This document shows positions 9,901-22,310 of a stretch of DNA of 64,000 bases, piece by piece. A program made the translations under genes and the position numbers. Where the stretch lies: the NCBI GenBank assembly GCA_934045075.1, contig OW203723.1:18646035-18710034 (forward strand). Reading direction: 5' to 3'. Source of the DNA: Yponomeuta sedellus. Lineage: Eukaryota > Arthropoda > Insecta > Lepidoptera > Yponomeutidae. The notes beneath the pieces were generated by a model, which was not told the origin of the DNA, ran no database searches, and saw only the letters and a list, made by a program, of their open reading frames with translations. Position 1 is the stretch's first letter. Every line of letters begins with the position of its first letter.

Positions 9901-12900
9901 GAATTTTGAAATTAAATGGTAGGTAGGTACTATCAATAGTTTTTTTTCCTCTGTGTAATAGGTACGGATTGCCGTACCTACTTGTAGTCGTAACGTAATG
10001 GGGAAAGTGATAGTTCTGAAAGTATGTATTATTCTTTTATACCTTCACCCAAAATAGTTTCGTATGAAGGGCGGCCCGATTACAAATCCAGAGAAAAAGA
10101 AAATTCAATCCCCTGATTTCGTATGTACGATACATGTACTGACACCTATGATCATTTTTTGAACTTTTATTACACGAAATCTACGTGCAGTAGCGCTATC
10201 TATTAGCGAACTCCTGAACTTTTCTTAGATCATGCATTTGTGATGTACCACTACTATGAGTTAACGCCAAGAACGCCGTATAGGTGGCACTACCATATTA
10301 AAAATAGGACAAGTTCACAAGTTCAGTGAGCCTTCATCATCCACCACCTCGAGTATTTATTTTCAAAAAAATGTATGTTTGTTTATCACTTGTGTATACA
10401 AGCAAACAGAGATCTGTGGGTTCAAATAAAATATTTATTTGTATCAAAAAGGCGGTTGAACGAGAGAACACTTACTTCAATATCAATCTCAATCAGCAAT
10501 ATTGATCGCCGTCGTTAGTACCTTTGTCAGAAGGTACCTACATTCGAAGAAATTAGGTACAGTCGGTTACGTTAACGACGACTTTGCAATAAAAATGTAT
10601 ATATACAGGTTGATATTTTTTTTAGGTAGGTACCCAGAATTACAGCATAGCACAACAATATCAGAACAAAAAAAATAAAAATCTAAAAAACTATGGTCAT
10701 GTAGGTACCTACCTACCTACGGAGTTTCTTGAGACTGGCGTAGGCTAGGTAGACTGATTGACATGACATTGTCTGTTCTGTCTGTCTGAGGACTGGTGGA
10801 CCAGACTGACAGATATAATTCGAATATTTATTTTGATGCTTCATCTCATCAATCAGTCAGGCGTCAATCAGAGTTTGATCAAGGTCCTGGACTGAACTGA
10901 CGCCAGACTGAAAGTGTAAACTCCGTCTTATGGTCGGCACCGGCCAATTCAATCTTTTAATAATTGTTTACGCATATCGGAGTTCACATTCTCACACATT
11001 TAACTTATTAGAAATGATACGTCTTACACTTTGAATTTGATTTACAGTTTGGAGCAAAAATTTTATTTCATTGGTGAAAAATCATTAACACACAATGGAA
11101 AGAACATTCACACAAATTAATATAATTCTGTAGAATTTTATGCTAGTTTAAAAATTCTACTCTACAGGACGATTTCTGTAACTGCAGTACATCAGTAGTA
11201 TTTCTTATTTAAAAACAATCAATGGTTTTTTTTCTTATGTCCAGGGCAGAGTTTCATAAGACTACAAATTCCTTAGAGTAGGTATACACTACTACGTATG
11301 TACTCTAAAGACAAATTCATAGTTTTAAATGACAATTAGATGTACATTGCGTAGCCGATTAGGTACTTTTAAATCTGTGATAGTAAACTATGAATTGTAG
11401 TTCTGTGAAATGGGGTCTTGAAAACATAAAATGAACACGAAGTATAAGTTGTTCAACTGTCGATAGCGCAGCTCGACCTTTACATCACCTTTGCAATGTA
11501 AGGTACCGTAATACGTTTCGTTACCTCAATTAAACTGCGTAACATGCCTCTCTTTTCATGAGAGATACAGTCGATAGCACATCAATAGTTACCTGTGTGC
11601 ACTCTACACAATTACGTTCCCGTCCAGTTAGATTGAATAACAATTCAACCAATAGAGATTCATAGCACCATACACAAAAAGTCTAGGACAGACTGAAAAA
11701 AGTAGTAACAGTTTAGGTCCATTATAGTACGATTTAGTTGATTTTCTTCCTGCACGCCTTACGGCCCTAGGTAGTGTACGAATGTAAAGTTCGACGTGGT
11801 GTCATGTCTATTCTGCAGATTTGGCAGCAGGTTAATCTCTACTTTGGTGACGCAAAGAGTATGACTTATCAAAGTTATCAATCAATTAGGAAATTACCTA
11901 CCGCCACTAATGATATATGAAATATTATAATTTATTTGGATTATTTCGGCTAGCAGAGAATCATTAGATAAGTATAATGAGTTACTAAAGTTAACGTCAA
12001 TCACTTAACTTTATCTAAAATTATGGGATGGTCATTTCTACCGTACTTCTACGTGCTTGGTGCACGTATCTTGAATGATTTAAATCGTCTAATTGTTCAA
12101 TTCCACACTAAGATTACTAAGACAAGCTTTAAGATTCTGACAGGATTTGGTGCGCGTATAATAAATAGGTCTCAGATAGTTTGGCTAGTATTGTAATCAA
12201 ATGGATTCCGCAAAATGGATACCACCGGGACTTGTAATCAGAAATTATACATAAATTTCAACGTAAAGAATTTACATTCTGTTTGTTCTGCCAATGTACA
12301 ATATTATTGTTATTGGTGTCGTCGGGTCAAGTTGTAGTACAGAAGAAGACAGCGAGAAAAAACTCCACGCTGGCCATCATTTCTCAAATCATCTGAATCT
12401 AATACATAACTGGTACCTACCTAACGAGAGTCCATGAGACAACATGCAATACTAACACATCCATTCCCATTCTCTATCTCTCTCTCGGAGAGAAAACCTG
12501 TGTCCTGCAGTGAGACATACATACATTTTTATAAAGGAAGTTAATAAACTGATTTTTGGATAAAATATTAGGGATGTTTCACTTTATCAAGACTATTTAG
12601 CTGCAATGCGGGCGACTGTGCGAATAAAATGCAAAGATTTATGTGCTGTCGATTGTACAAACTTTTTTACCCAACATGATCTGCTATGGTATTATACTCC
12701 ATGCCGATTCGTTTTCCCTAAATCTAACCAAACTTTGTCATGAAAATCGATCAGCCATGACATAAAAAATAGTAATTGGTGTTTCTTGAATTATTATATT
12801 ATTTTTCTTTTTAATGCACTAACCCGTGCTAAGTAAGCCTCTAAATAGGTTTTTAAATTTCTTGAATTAGTTAAATGAATTTATTTTATTAAGTAGGTAG

Positions 12901-13861
12901 CTACCTACCCATCGATAAAAATTAATCTAGCATATCTTCTATTGCTGCAGAGTCGGGAAGTAGGTATTTAGTACACTGCATCAGTCGTTGAACATGCTAT
13001 AAATTATGCACTTAATTATGTTAGTATTCTTGTTAATTAATGTATTAGGTAAGTAAGTATTAACGTATTTAGGTGGAGGGAAAACGTCAATCGGTCACAT
13101 TCACCTTCTAATTTGAATACAATCACTGTCTTCAACCTTTGACCCAAGCGTACTAATTAAATCATTACCAAAGGAAAATTAAGAAAGCAAGTACTACCTA
13201 GGAAATTATTTACTTGGCAGCAGGTCAATCTGTACATTTTTTGTGTTGGTCGACGCTGCGGCCGCATGTATGATTTAATAATGGATCACGCATCATGTGA
13301 TGATATATGACAAAAATCGCTCAGTCGTCAGATTGTTTATACTCGTAGGTACCTGAAGATCAGATGCGACCAAAGAAAGAGGTGTGTCTGCACGTGCATG
13401 ATGCAAACCTTGCGGCTATATCTTCCAACTGTTCCACTGTATCGGTCGAAGAGTAATTTGGGCTCGTTTGGTTAAGCCTACTCTGAGCTGTGAAACGATT
13501 TGTTTGGCACTATGTTTTGCCAATACAACCGAACCCAAGCCATATTTGCTGTATCGAATTTGGACAGGACAAATATGGCTTGTAAGTACATCCTTGAAAT
13601 ATAAAGAGATTTTGCTTACACCTTTTGTCTGTTGTTTTTTATTGCTACAAACATTTCAAGCGGTTCTATGGTACAAGTTAATGATAACAAGCTGCGCCAA
13701 AGTTTTTTTACCTATATTAAGTATTTGCTCTGAGTGTAGTGTTATGTTTATTCCGTTCCACATGGGTACAGTTTCCCTGGATGTAGGTACTTAATTTTCA
13801 CTACTAATCAAAGTATTTATTGAATCGTAATTAGAATTCAATGGTAGCAAGTAAATATTCT
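9901..13861. other. Long unassigned intergenic stretch
   Basis: About 4 kb without a supported gene. Noted inside: clusters of the lepidopteran-style TAGGTA/TACCTA motif (for example 10620-10640 and 10700-10720), a deleted remnant of tRNA-SINE family T at 12815-12862 (only its two edge blocks are joined), and a SINE-like end at 12480-12525. As the next gene upstream of the Spot14-like promoter it may hold regulatory DNA, but I cannot point to an element. Confidence 0.5.
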
Positions 13862-13914
13862 TTAGGGGAGGGCTATGTCCAGCAGTGGACAAGTATAGCC
13901 TGACGACGACGACG
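13862..13914 (+). repeat. 3' end of dispersed family G with GAC tail
   Basis: The block GGGAGGGCTATGTCCAGCAG followed by TGGACAAGTATAGCCTGACG and a (GAC)n tail. Same end as at 28217-28268, 49370-49412 and 35065-35112 (other strand). Only the 3' end is present here. Confidence 0.7.
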
Positions 13915-14626
13915 AAAGTAAATAAACTAGGCATTTAAAAAATAATTGTAACTATGCAATATAATTTATTTATGCGTATTTCCGAATCAATGAGAATAAT
14001 TACATAAAATCAGTTACCTAAATATACTTACATAATTACACCTACGTAGGTATTTTGATTTGCTATTTATTATTACCGACGGCTTGTTTATAACATCTAG
14101 CTCAGAATATAGATCGGATTTATAAACCTGTACCTACACATGGGATTGTAATACAACGTAAACTAAATTCTGCCTGGTGTCAGTATTTCGATCTAAATTT
14201 CATAGTTGTTTCACTAACAGATTAACAAATAGAACTCGCACGCGCAATGTACATCGAATGGACTTAATAAACATGAATTATTGTAGTTTTATGAAACAGG
14301 CCCAATCCTATGGATTTTTTTGAATTTAACCGCGTCTAAAGAAAGACCACTCTATCCAATAGGAACGTTTCAGCATTGAATTCTGACCAATCACGAGTCC
14401 CGTTGGTGGTGTGATGTTAAGGGGACGCGTCTGGCCGTTATCCAAATATCTAGATAAGTCGGTTTTTATAACATAAACAACAAATATTTTTGAGCAATTT
14501 GGCCAAAACAGATGATGGTTTCCTAAAAACATTAAATAAACACAATGAATGCGTTGTATTTAATGCAACATACCTCGATTAACTGATAATTCGGAGTTCC
14601 CTTTCCAGCATCGTATGATCGCGTCA

Positions 14627-14634
14627 TATAAAAG
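14627..14634 (+). promoter_or_regulatory. TATA box of the Spot14-like gene
   Basis: TATAAAAG lies 182 bp before the start codon at 14809. Transcription would begin about 14655-14662, giving a 5' UTR of roughly 150 nt. Context and position fit a focused insect promoter. No experimental start is visible, and the initiator match is weak. Confidence 0.6.
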
Positions 14635-14808
14635 CGGGCGAACGCTCCCCACCTCTTCAAACGTCAAACTTCCTTGTCGCGAGCGGTCGTCAATCGCGTT
14701 GCGTTTCGGAATCCGCGATTTGCAAACGTCAGTTAGCTCAGTGTTATCGATAGAAAAGTATTTCGTGTGTGTTCAGTGTTATTTAAATCAATTAAATACC
14801 ACAGGAAA

Positions 14809-17138
14809 ATGTCGTTCAACACAGATATGTCATTCGCAACAGATATCTCGACCACATTGGAGAATAGCAGGTACGGAGTGTTGCATTTTGGTGTCTAATG
14901 GCCGATGATTTCTATAGCCCCTCGACTCGGACATTGTGAAATGTGAACGTGTTTCTTCATCGCTAGGGTTTCTGCCGCTCCTATTTTGAGGATGATACAG
15001 TGTACAGCAAGTATCTTTAGATTTTCAGTGTTTTCCTAACCTTAGGAGTCTGCCATAATCCAAGGGAGATGGGATGGCATATTGATTCCTTGAGGATTTC
15101 CAAGGATATTTTTTCAACCTTGCTTCTTAGCTCGCTGAGACAAAGTTACTGTATTCGACTTACTAAATGACCTTACCTGCACAATTAAATAGGGACTACA
15201 ATGCGGTTACAAGGATGGGCGTGTTCTTCTATGACTCACAAATACTTCGGATTTACCGTCTACAGTACATCAACTATCAATGTTATGGGTGGATATGTAC
15301 TGTGCGGTTGATGTGCTGCTGCTGACTACATTGATACCAGCGTGTAACATTATGGGAATGACAACTACTCCAAACCTACCCACACTCTTTCCCTTTGTGA
15401 TTTTAAAGTACTTACCTACATTCTTGACTGCACCTGTTCGGCAGTGAGCAAGTGTGATTATTAACATTACCTGAGTGAGTGAAATCATTTCACAATGTTG
15501 GAATCTCGTTTTTTTTGGTCTTGTAATTTAGTCTGCTCTTACATAAGAGTCAAAGTGGTATTGCAGAGATTATGACCGAAATACTCATATAATTGGAGCA
15601 ATTTGAATGAACTCGAATAATCGTTGAAAACATTCACTTAAAGTTTCTCCCATTGACCCTATAACAATGTTAGATAACAGCCATTCTTGTCACACCTTTG
15701 GTTTGTGTCAAATTATTCTTGGTATTCGGTCATCGACCGGTACACTTAAAGGCTGGGGTCATTTCTGAATTCAGATAGAAAATTAAACACAAATTTAACA
15801 TTAGAAGAATCACAAGATATACTACTATTTCCACATGAAACTAAAATATTGGATTTCTTTATCAATGAATATGCTACTATTTTTTTTCCTAATATCTTCC
15901 TAAATTTTCCCTGTAAATTTTGTGTACTATAATAGGAACAGGGATAAATTTTCAGAGTTCAGATTGAAGATGTCCTGTTGTAGATACAGTCCAAATGGGT
16001 TTGTATTATGGCTATTGGTATAGTAATTAACTATTTAGTGAATTGCTACACCAATTGCCATAATACATATACTTACTTAACTAATGATAATCAGTAACAT
16101 CAATCAAGTCCATTTACCTTGAATAACTAATCTGTATAAGTAAAAAACTAATGCAATTGTTTGTATTCAATGTATGCCTTTGCATCAATTAAGTACATAA
16201 TACTTACCAAGCATTACTATAAATCGGGTTTTTTTTATGAAGACCAGTCTACATGTGACTAAAACTGTCCTCAGCTAAAATTCATACTACAAAGGTCACA
16301 CTTAAGTGGGTCAATTGATTTGCAAACATATTGTAGAGGCTATAGCGACAGAGATACTATTCACACACACTCTTATCATTTGTCACATATCTGTAATGGC
16401 TAAGAAACTGACTTGTACTGGTATTCACTTGTCTTGACTAGGTAATTATGGATTCAATTAGTTTGATAGCTTATTTTACTTGCAGTGTGTTCGAGAAATT
16501 CTTAAAAATAATTAGGTTATTTGTCTGATACATCTGCACCAATAGTCGCAATGTCACATGCACTAAGGCTTACAGAGATAAATTTCATCAAGCTTGACCA
16601 GCCAATCACTGTTGTTAGGTGCAACACCCTATGAACCCTCAACAACATCTCACGACCATCTTTCAATTGTTCCAGGAACAGCCTGAGACGCATCGCCCGG
16701 CACGATGACACGGAGTTCTCCAAGCAGAGCATCCTCAACGACATGGAGAAATTCGTCAAGATGGTCAACGCCATGGACGACACGGTGCTTGTACCCAGCC
16801 GGCTGATGAACCTGCCCCAGGAGGGAGACGATGACCCGTTCATACTCTTCTCGATGTTGAACGACCTGAAGACTGAGCTGTTGTGGTCGAGCGGTGAGAC
16901 TGAGGAGCGCGTGGAGCGGGGTCGCAGGGTGTCGGATGTGAGCGATACGGAGAGTGACGTGTCCAGCGCGGCTGGAGACTCTGGGATCGAGGGCGAGGAC
17001 GAGCGAGAGTCCGCAGCCCGTGCCGCCGCCGCCTGCAGGAGACATCTACGTGGTCTGCGCCGCTCCCTGCGTCACCTGACCGCCGCCGCGGCGCACCTCA
17101 CGCGGTCTTACCAAGACGAGGTGGACTCACCGTGCTAG
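14809..17138 (+). CDS. Spot14/MID1IP1-family protein, two coding exons
   Basis: Coding exon 1 is 14809-14870 (20 codons plus 2 bases, donor AG|GTACGG), the intron is 14871-16675 (1805 bp, acceptor TTGTTCCAG), and exon 2 is 16676-17138 with stop TAG. The deduced protein is about 174 residues. Residues 38-62 contain QSILNDMEKFV and VNAMDDTVLVPSRL, residues 75-91 FILFSMLNDLKTELLW, then an acidic Ser/Glu-rich linker (about 92-135), and residues 141-170 a basic helical end CRRHLRGLRRSLRHLT...SYQDEV. This order matches MID1IP1 and THRSP (Spot14), which in vertebrates bind acetyl-CoA carboxylase and promote its polymerisation and fatty-acid synthesis in the cytosol. The start has a good context (AGGAAAATG) and splicing keeps the frame through the conserved core. 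The linker and C-terminus are CG-rich compared with the surroundings. Function in this species is inferred. Confidence 0.85.
14871..16675 (+). other. Intron 1 of the Spot14-like gene
   Basis: GT...AG intron of phase 2 (two bases of the split Arg codon are in exon 1). AT-rich, no repeat family of this window recognised inside, except a small inverted repeat at about 16010-16065 (arms around TTGGTATAGTAATT and its imperfect complement). No further exon with conserved coding was seen. Confidence 0.7.
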
Positions 17139-17289
17139 AGCCGCCGAACCCTGCCTGTGATCGAAGTGCGAAGCCTGCTCCCGGCACGTGGTGTACATAT
17201 AGCATTTAGCAGCCCGCCTATGTAAATATAAATGTAAATTAGGGCTGGCCGTGTATGGGAATCTCGTAAGTTAACTGAGGATTTTATTT

Positions 17290-17295
17290 AATAAA
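17290..17295 (+). terminator. Poly(A) signal of the Spot14-like gene
   Basis: AATAAA lies 152 bp after the stop codon, followed by T/GT-rich sequence at about 17315-17330. It is the first canonical signal after the stop, so the 3' UTR is about 175 nt. Confidence 0.7.
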
Positions 17296-17666
17296 CTTAA
17301 TTTTCAATTTATACTTTGGTTGTTTTTTCGATGTCCTGCCACGTCATTGTTACCGTTTCAACATCATCATCATCAATTTCACTATTGTCATAAGTCAATC
17401 TTACTGAAAACGAAAAGTGAAGAATAATTCAGTTAAGGTTCAATCTGATTCCTTTTGGTACATTGACAGGTAGGAGCCATCCAAGGCCATTCTTGGAGGC
17501 ATCCGAAAAGAACCTTGAGGATGATAATACAAACCATGTACCTACAATCTGTCGTGTTTTATCTCCAATTACGGTATTATATTTTACATTAGTGCCTCGA
17601 ACTCACTGAACAAAACAAAGCTACCTTCATATTTCAACTACCTCTAACTACTTAGAATGAAACGAG

Positions 17667-17763
17667 AATTCCCTAAGTAAATACTTAACGTACTGTCACG
17701 CTCTTTCCTGAGAAATTCGAAGAGACAGCACTATAGTTAACTATTTACTTAGCGAAATTCTCA
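17667..17763. mobile_element. MITE family M1 (short copy)
   Basis: Inverted ends: GAATTCCCTAAGTAAATACT at the left and the complement of ATTTACTTAGCGAAATTC at the right, about 95 bp in all. The longer copy at 32509-32648 shares the interior CTTTCCTGAGAAATTC block. A third, more diverged piece is at about 24890-24995. No coding capacity. Confidence 0.65.
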
Positions 17764-17821
17764 GTTCAGAAATCGCCCGTCAGTGGTCTGTTGATGAAAT
17801 GAAAGCCTACTGAGTACATAG

Positions 17822-17952
17822 TTCATTAAATACTTTATTGCACGCAAACATTTCATAGGACATTACATAAGAACTAACTTGTAAAAAGGCGAGCTTATCT
17901 CTGTAAGGTATGTCTTGCAGCACCTTACAGAATAGGAGAAATAGTAAAAAAC
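17822..17952 (-). mobile_element. LINE 3' UTR fragment
   Basis: TACTTTATTGCACGCAAAC at the left and the CTTATCTCTGTAAGGTATGT block match the minus-strand LINE tail at 62150-62230. Only the last 130 bp are present. Confidence 0.6.
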
Positions 17953-18210
17953 GGGTCTACAAGTGCACAAAATAAACTAAATAAGTTTTAGATAAGCTAC
18001 ACAAACATACGTCGTCGTAAGCACAGGTATCAGCCAGTGTCCCGCTGGCACTATTCTGGTATGAAACCCGACAAATAGGTCTGTATTTCAAATCTATGAG
18101 ATAAATGAAAGTAGACAAATAAGCCCGTAATGTATATCAATTAATTGACATCTACCATCGTAGTACTCCTTCAATACTACACTCTGACCCTTGTTTCTCG
18201 TTATTATTAT

Positions 18211-18274
18211 TTAAGTTATTATTATTAACGGGCCGCTGTTCACAGCGGTCACTTAATAATAATAACTTACACAC
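18211..18274. repeat. Nested hairpin
   Basis: Arms AAGTTATTATTATTAA and its complement enclose a second inverted repeat, GCCGCTGT/ACAGCGGT. The outer block TAATAATAACTTA also opens the dispersed family at 46390 and 61870, so this is probably a fold-back start of that family. Confidence 0.7.
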
Positions 18275-18462
18275 AACCCAATCACTTTTCCTCTGGTCCC
18301 AAATTAGGATTCCCTGTGGTATGGAAAAGGAAATTACAAACATGCACCTACCTAGGATATTAAAAGTTATATTTATCCAGACTGAGGCCTTTGTGCTGTC
18401 CTATCCTGGTTACCATAGTATACAGGGTATAGTTTGGGACCAGGGTATAGCTTTGTTGTGTG

Positions 18463-18687
<225 letters not shown>

Positions 18688-18689
18688 AC

Positions 18690-18813
18690 AAATGAACGCC
18701 CCCTCGTGTGGGAATCACATACACGACCGCCGGAGTGGTAATCAGACTTGAAGAACAGACACCATTAGCCCAACTGGGCAGGCAAGTTGTTATTTGTTAT
18801 TTTAACTATGTAC
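18690..18813. repeat. Right part of dispersed family D
   Basis: Contains a degraded tRNA-like stretch (AATCACATACACGACCGCCG...GTAATCAGAC, then CCAACTGGGCAGGCAAGT). Related sequence at 46495-46545 and 63395-63470. The TTTA array has grown inside this element. Confidence 0.45.
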
Positions 18814-19050
18814 TCCGTGCTTCGCAAGGCACGTTAAGCCGTTGGTGCCGGCTGTCATGTAATGGCAGTCGTTAAGCCCTGTCAGACGACAAGGGCGGCT
18901 TGATAACTTCTGACAGTAAGGCCCGCCAACGGCTTAAAATCCCTCACCAACACGGACTTGGCCCCCGTGGCGGAGTATGGCCTAACCTTCCTGCCATGCA
19001 GGAAGAGTCCCGTGCCCCAGCAGTGGGGACATACAAGGGTTGATATCGAT
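18814..19050 (+). mobile_element. 5S-SINE family S, 5'-truncated copy
   Basis: Starts at CCGTGCTTCGCAAGGCACG, which is the junction between head and body in the full copy at 59283, and runs to ACATACAAGGGTTGATATCG. The body is close to the other copies. Its head is missing. Confidence 0.8.
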
Positions 19051-19504
19051 GAACAGACGATTGGTGTTCGAGAAACCGGGGCTTAGCCGTACTGAGATCG
19101 ATACCTAAACTACTGAGTGCTACGAGCGATTACGTAAGAGGATTAATCTATTTATAAACAAGTCCACCTATGACAACATAGTGATATTAAGTAACTACTC
19201 ACAAATTTAGACCAGATCAACTGAACAAAAATAACTCTGTAATGCCATGAGACCAAGGTTAAGGATAAGGCCATTTGAAACCTGTTTCGGGGGAATAAAT
19301 TAGTACGTAACACGTCATTGTGTAGGTAGATACCTAATGCGATGGCTAATTAACTTTGATAGTTATACCATTAAACAAATCTTCCACAACCGGCTAATGG
19401 TATATTAGGCCTATTCCTTGAAAGAGGTGATAGCGCAGCTAATTTGCACCAAATTATGAATGTACCAGGATCCGTGTTTAGATTCATTTATTTTTCTGGC
19501 TTTT

Positions 19505-19745
19505 TTTATGTAGCCTCTATTGTGTCCCACTGCTGGGCAAAGGCCTCCCTTTGGTCTTCCACTCCTCTGGCTTTACACCAAAAAAATGTCTGAAATACCT
19601 AACAGATAGATAGAATATTCTTTATTACATGTACCTACACCAGGGATTACATAACAGTACTTTTGTCGTCCTAACAGTAACAGAGTAAGAGACCGTTTTA
19701 AAAAATATCTTGCTCATGATTATTTTGCCTAGCTCCCTAGCTAGC
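19505..19745 (-). mobile_element. SINE end plus LINE 3' tail
   Basis: At 19505-19562 TATGTAGCCTC...GTCCCACTGCTGGGC is the 3' end of the tRNA-SINE family seen at 61620. At 19602-19680 GATAGATAGAATATTCTTTA with ACATGTACCTACACCAGG is the minus-strand LINE tail with its GATA-type microsatellite. Both are fragments. Confidence 0.6.
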
Positions 19746-19754
19746 CTCTACCCC

Positions 19755-20880
19755 TAAAAACCGGCCAAGTGCGTGTCGGGCCACCCATAGTGTAGGGTTC
19801 CGTCACAAAACATAAAAAAAGAGTAGAAGTCGTAAGTGGGCGGTGCCCGCGTGCCTCACTAGGTGCCTCACACATTAGCAATGTATTGCCTATGGGTATT
19901 CTAACAGTTCTTCTTACCTTAGTTGTCGTTTGCTTCTAGTAAAGAAAACAATAGTAAAAACTCTACTAAAATGCGTTCTTGTGCTGAGTTAGAACGCAGA
20001 AATAAGAGCTGGGAACTAAAATTTACCAAACATGCCGAAACGTTCATCGGTGAGTAGTATTTTATTGTATTTTTAAATTAAATTGGTAATGACATAAAGA
20101 AACCAATCCGGCTGAGTAGCAACATATCAGAGACTTGTTTTTCAATTTTCGACTTATGGCCTATCACATAAACCTTTTCGAAGATCAGACGCAGTAGTAG
20201 TTCTAACTAGTGTAGAGTAGCGGTAATACAAAAAAAAGAGTTATTGTCAAACTTAATTTCATTGTTGTCCATTGATCTTGATCATTGTTTACATAACTAA
20301 AAGGTTCATATTTAACTGGAACTTTTATGATATAAACCTTTTTGGCATGGTCTTTATTTACCAATGGCAGTTTGGCAATCATAGTGTGCGTTTGGTTTAG
20401 AAGTGCGAGTTTGGTCACACTGGTTTTCATACTATCGGGTCATGTCACTACTTCTACTCTTTTTTTATGTAATGTGGGTTCCGTAGACAAGGGGCTTTAT
20501 TTGTGCGAAGTTTTTCTTTTGTAAGTTGGTCGCCTATTACGTTTTACATGTTTTACGCCTATTATGTTTCGTCCATTGTATTGTGTGTCACAGTGTCGTA
20601 AAATTGTCTATACGCATAATATTTCTAGAGACAAATCCAACGATACTCCACACTATGGTGTCTATAGGCGCGAAAAAAATTGCATCACGAATTTAAGGCA
20701 GGTAGGTACCTATTTAAGATTTTATTCTACCGTTTTGTCGGCGTCCTTTATATGTATAAAATCTATGCCAAATTTCGGCTTTCTAGTACTTGACTCCGTG
20801 CTTTGCTGTGGTCGGTCAGACAGACTGACTGACATGGCGAAACTGTAGGTTAACCACGGAACCTTAAAAATACGTTGTCC
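19755..20880. mobile_element. Dispersed repeat of the GGCCAAGTGCG type
   Basis: Begins AAACCGGCCAAGTGCGTGTC with GGGTTCCGTCACAAAACAT and ends near the GGTCAGACAGACTGACTGAC block. This pairing of a GGCCAAGTGCG start with a GACAGAC-rich end is common in lepidopteran genomes. A related piece lies at 28760-29465. No intact ORF was found; open frames inside are short and lack motifs. Confidence 0.55.
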
Positions 20881-21159
20881 TTTCTTAATTACGGGAATAT
20901 GAGTAACAATAACAATTTCGTGAGTTCTAAGAGGCTTACAAATAATCCATGATCCACAACCTACAGAAATTTCCCATTTCTTCCTTAAAACGTGTTCCGT
21001 GTCAAATATGAACTGTCGGTAGCTTATTGGTCGACAGATCGATGGCAGGATAAGGCCATTAACCGTCGGTCGATAGAGTGCCAGTGGCACGCACACCACC
21101 ACTTTCAGCCAACTGGAAATCCCGACTTTAGGGGAGAATCGACTTCAGGGACGAGGGAC

Positions 21160-21535
21160 AAAGTTACATTATTACATTTACATACAGGCACAGACGTTGC
21201 TTCTGGCCCCACACTAGGATACCGTGTCGTGGGAACCAGAAATACGGACATCTCAAACATGTAAACATCCAAGACCTGCCCTCCTATTACGTAGCACTCC
21301 ACTCTATCGAGTGAAGCATTTAGACGACTCCTAAGTGTCAAAAAATGTATGCATTTGACAGCCGGAGTAGCTTAAAAAAAGTAAAAATCAACGTCACTCA
21401 ACTCGGTGGATACTTACGTAAAATAATGCCCCTGGGTTTAGTTTTTGTCCCCAGCTCGGGTTCGGACCCTTGCATGGTAGGCAGATGCACGACCGCTGCA
21501 CATAGAGGTCGTCGAAGTATAGCAACCTACTTTCA
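21160..21535 (-). mobile_element. tRNA-headed SINE family P, copy 1
   Basis: Shares three blocks with 54595-54955: CTTCTGGCCCCACACTAGGA, CTATTACGTAGCACTCCACT and GACAGCCGGAGTAGCTTAAA. The tRNA-like segment at about 21452-21515 reads on the minus strand with a B-box-like GGTCCGAACCC and GCCTACCATGCAAGGGT. Order and orientation of the blocks differ from the 54.6-kb copy, so at least one of the two is rearranged. Confidence 0.6.
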
Positions 21536-21905
21536 TAGATTCGGGAGGTCGTGGGGTCAAATCCGTTCGCAACCACCAAAAACTTTGCTTTCTATGTTCA
21601 TATGCAAATATGTAAGTATATTTCGACTCGAATTCGACCCAGAGACCCAAGATTGATGCCCAGTGCGGCCATTCCCAATGACTTTTCTAAGTGCATTGTA
21701 CCTACTTCTACATTTGCGAAGTTACAGTAGCAATACCACTCGCTAACCGTGAAGGAAAAGATCGTGAGAAAACCTGTGTGTCTGGAGTGTCCAAATACCT
21801 TAGCGCTTGAAATTGCCAATCCGCGGGGGGCATGCGTATTTATTTAGCCCATAATCTCTCTGAGAAAAGACCTGTACCCTGCTGTGGGATGTTTACAGGC
21901 TACGC
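21536..21905 (+). mobile_element. tRNA-headed SINE, 3' part
   Basis: Has a tRNA-like B-box remnant (TCGTGGGGTCAAATCC), then TTTGCGAAGTTACAGTAGCA, CGTGAGAAAACCTGTGTG, and ends GACCTGTACCCTGCTGTGGG...TTTACAGGCTAC. Block order agrees with 61620-61860 read on the other strand. Confidence 0.55.
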
Positions 21906-22014
21906 AAACAAAGTAGCAATACAACTCATTAACGGGGTCCGAAAACATTCGTGACGAAATTCTAATCGCTAATGAGTTCACATCCCTCGGTACCCGTCTC
22001 ACTTTTCTTTAGCA

Positions 22015-22142
22015 AAACTACGGCGTGGGTTATCTGGAAGAAATTGCTCTAAGCAATAAGGCCGCCAATTGTACTATATCTTTGTAATTATTTTATGTTT
22101 GTTTTTTCCTGGTGTACAATAAATAATATTCTTATCTTAACC
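22015..22142 (+). mobile_element. LINE 3' UTR fragment
   Basis: TATCTGGAAGAAATTGCTCT to TCCTGGTGTACAATAAATAA and ATTCTTATCTT; nearly the same as 50890-51005. 5'-truncated, ends in a TCTTA-type tail. Confidence 0.75.
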
Positions 22143-22198
22143 GTAGTGCGGAAACCTTATTTGTAACTAACTTGTTTTTTTTATAATATCCAACCTAC

Positions 22199-22310
22199 AG
22201 TCTGTTAGCTTTTAGAATTTTAAAAAAAGTAGTTCCGATATTTCTATTACACGAATATATCCGATTCTATCCGATAGTAGCTGAGGTATATTTTAAAAGC
22301 TAACAGACTA
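22199..22310. mobile_element. MITE family M2, copy 1
   Basis: Inverted ends AGTCTGTTAGCTTTTAGAAT and the complement of TTTTAAAAGCTAACAGACT. The interior CCGATATTTCTATTACACGA is shared with the second copy at 25889-26103. About 110 bp, no ORF. Confidence 0.8.

Noticed and set aside
16517..17045. Minus-strand frames of 108 and 131 codons over the Spot14-like exon
   Set aside because: They are opposite-strand shadows of a GC-rich coding exon and carry no motif.
16743..17138. Single-exon gene starting at the ATG at 16743
   Set aside because: The conserved QSILND part lies upstream of this ATG in the same frame, and a good acceptor at 16675 joins in frame to the exon at 14809-14870.
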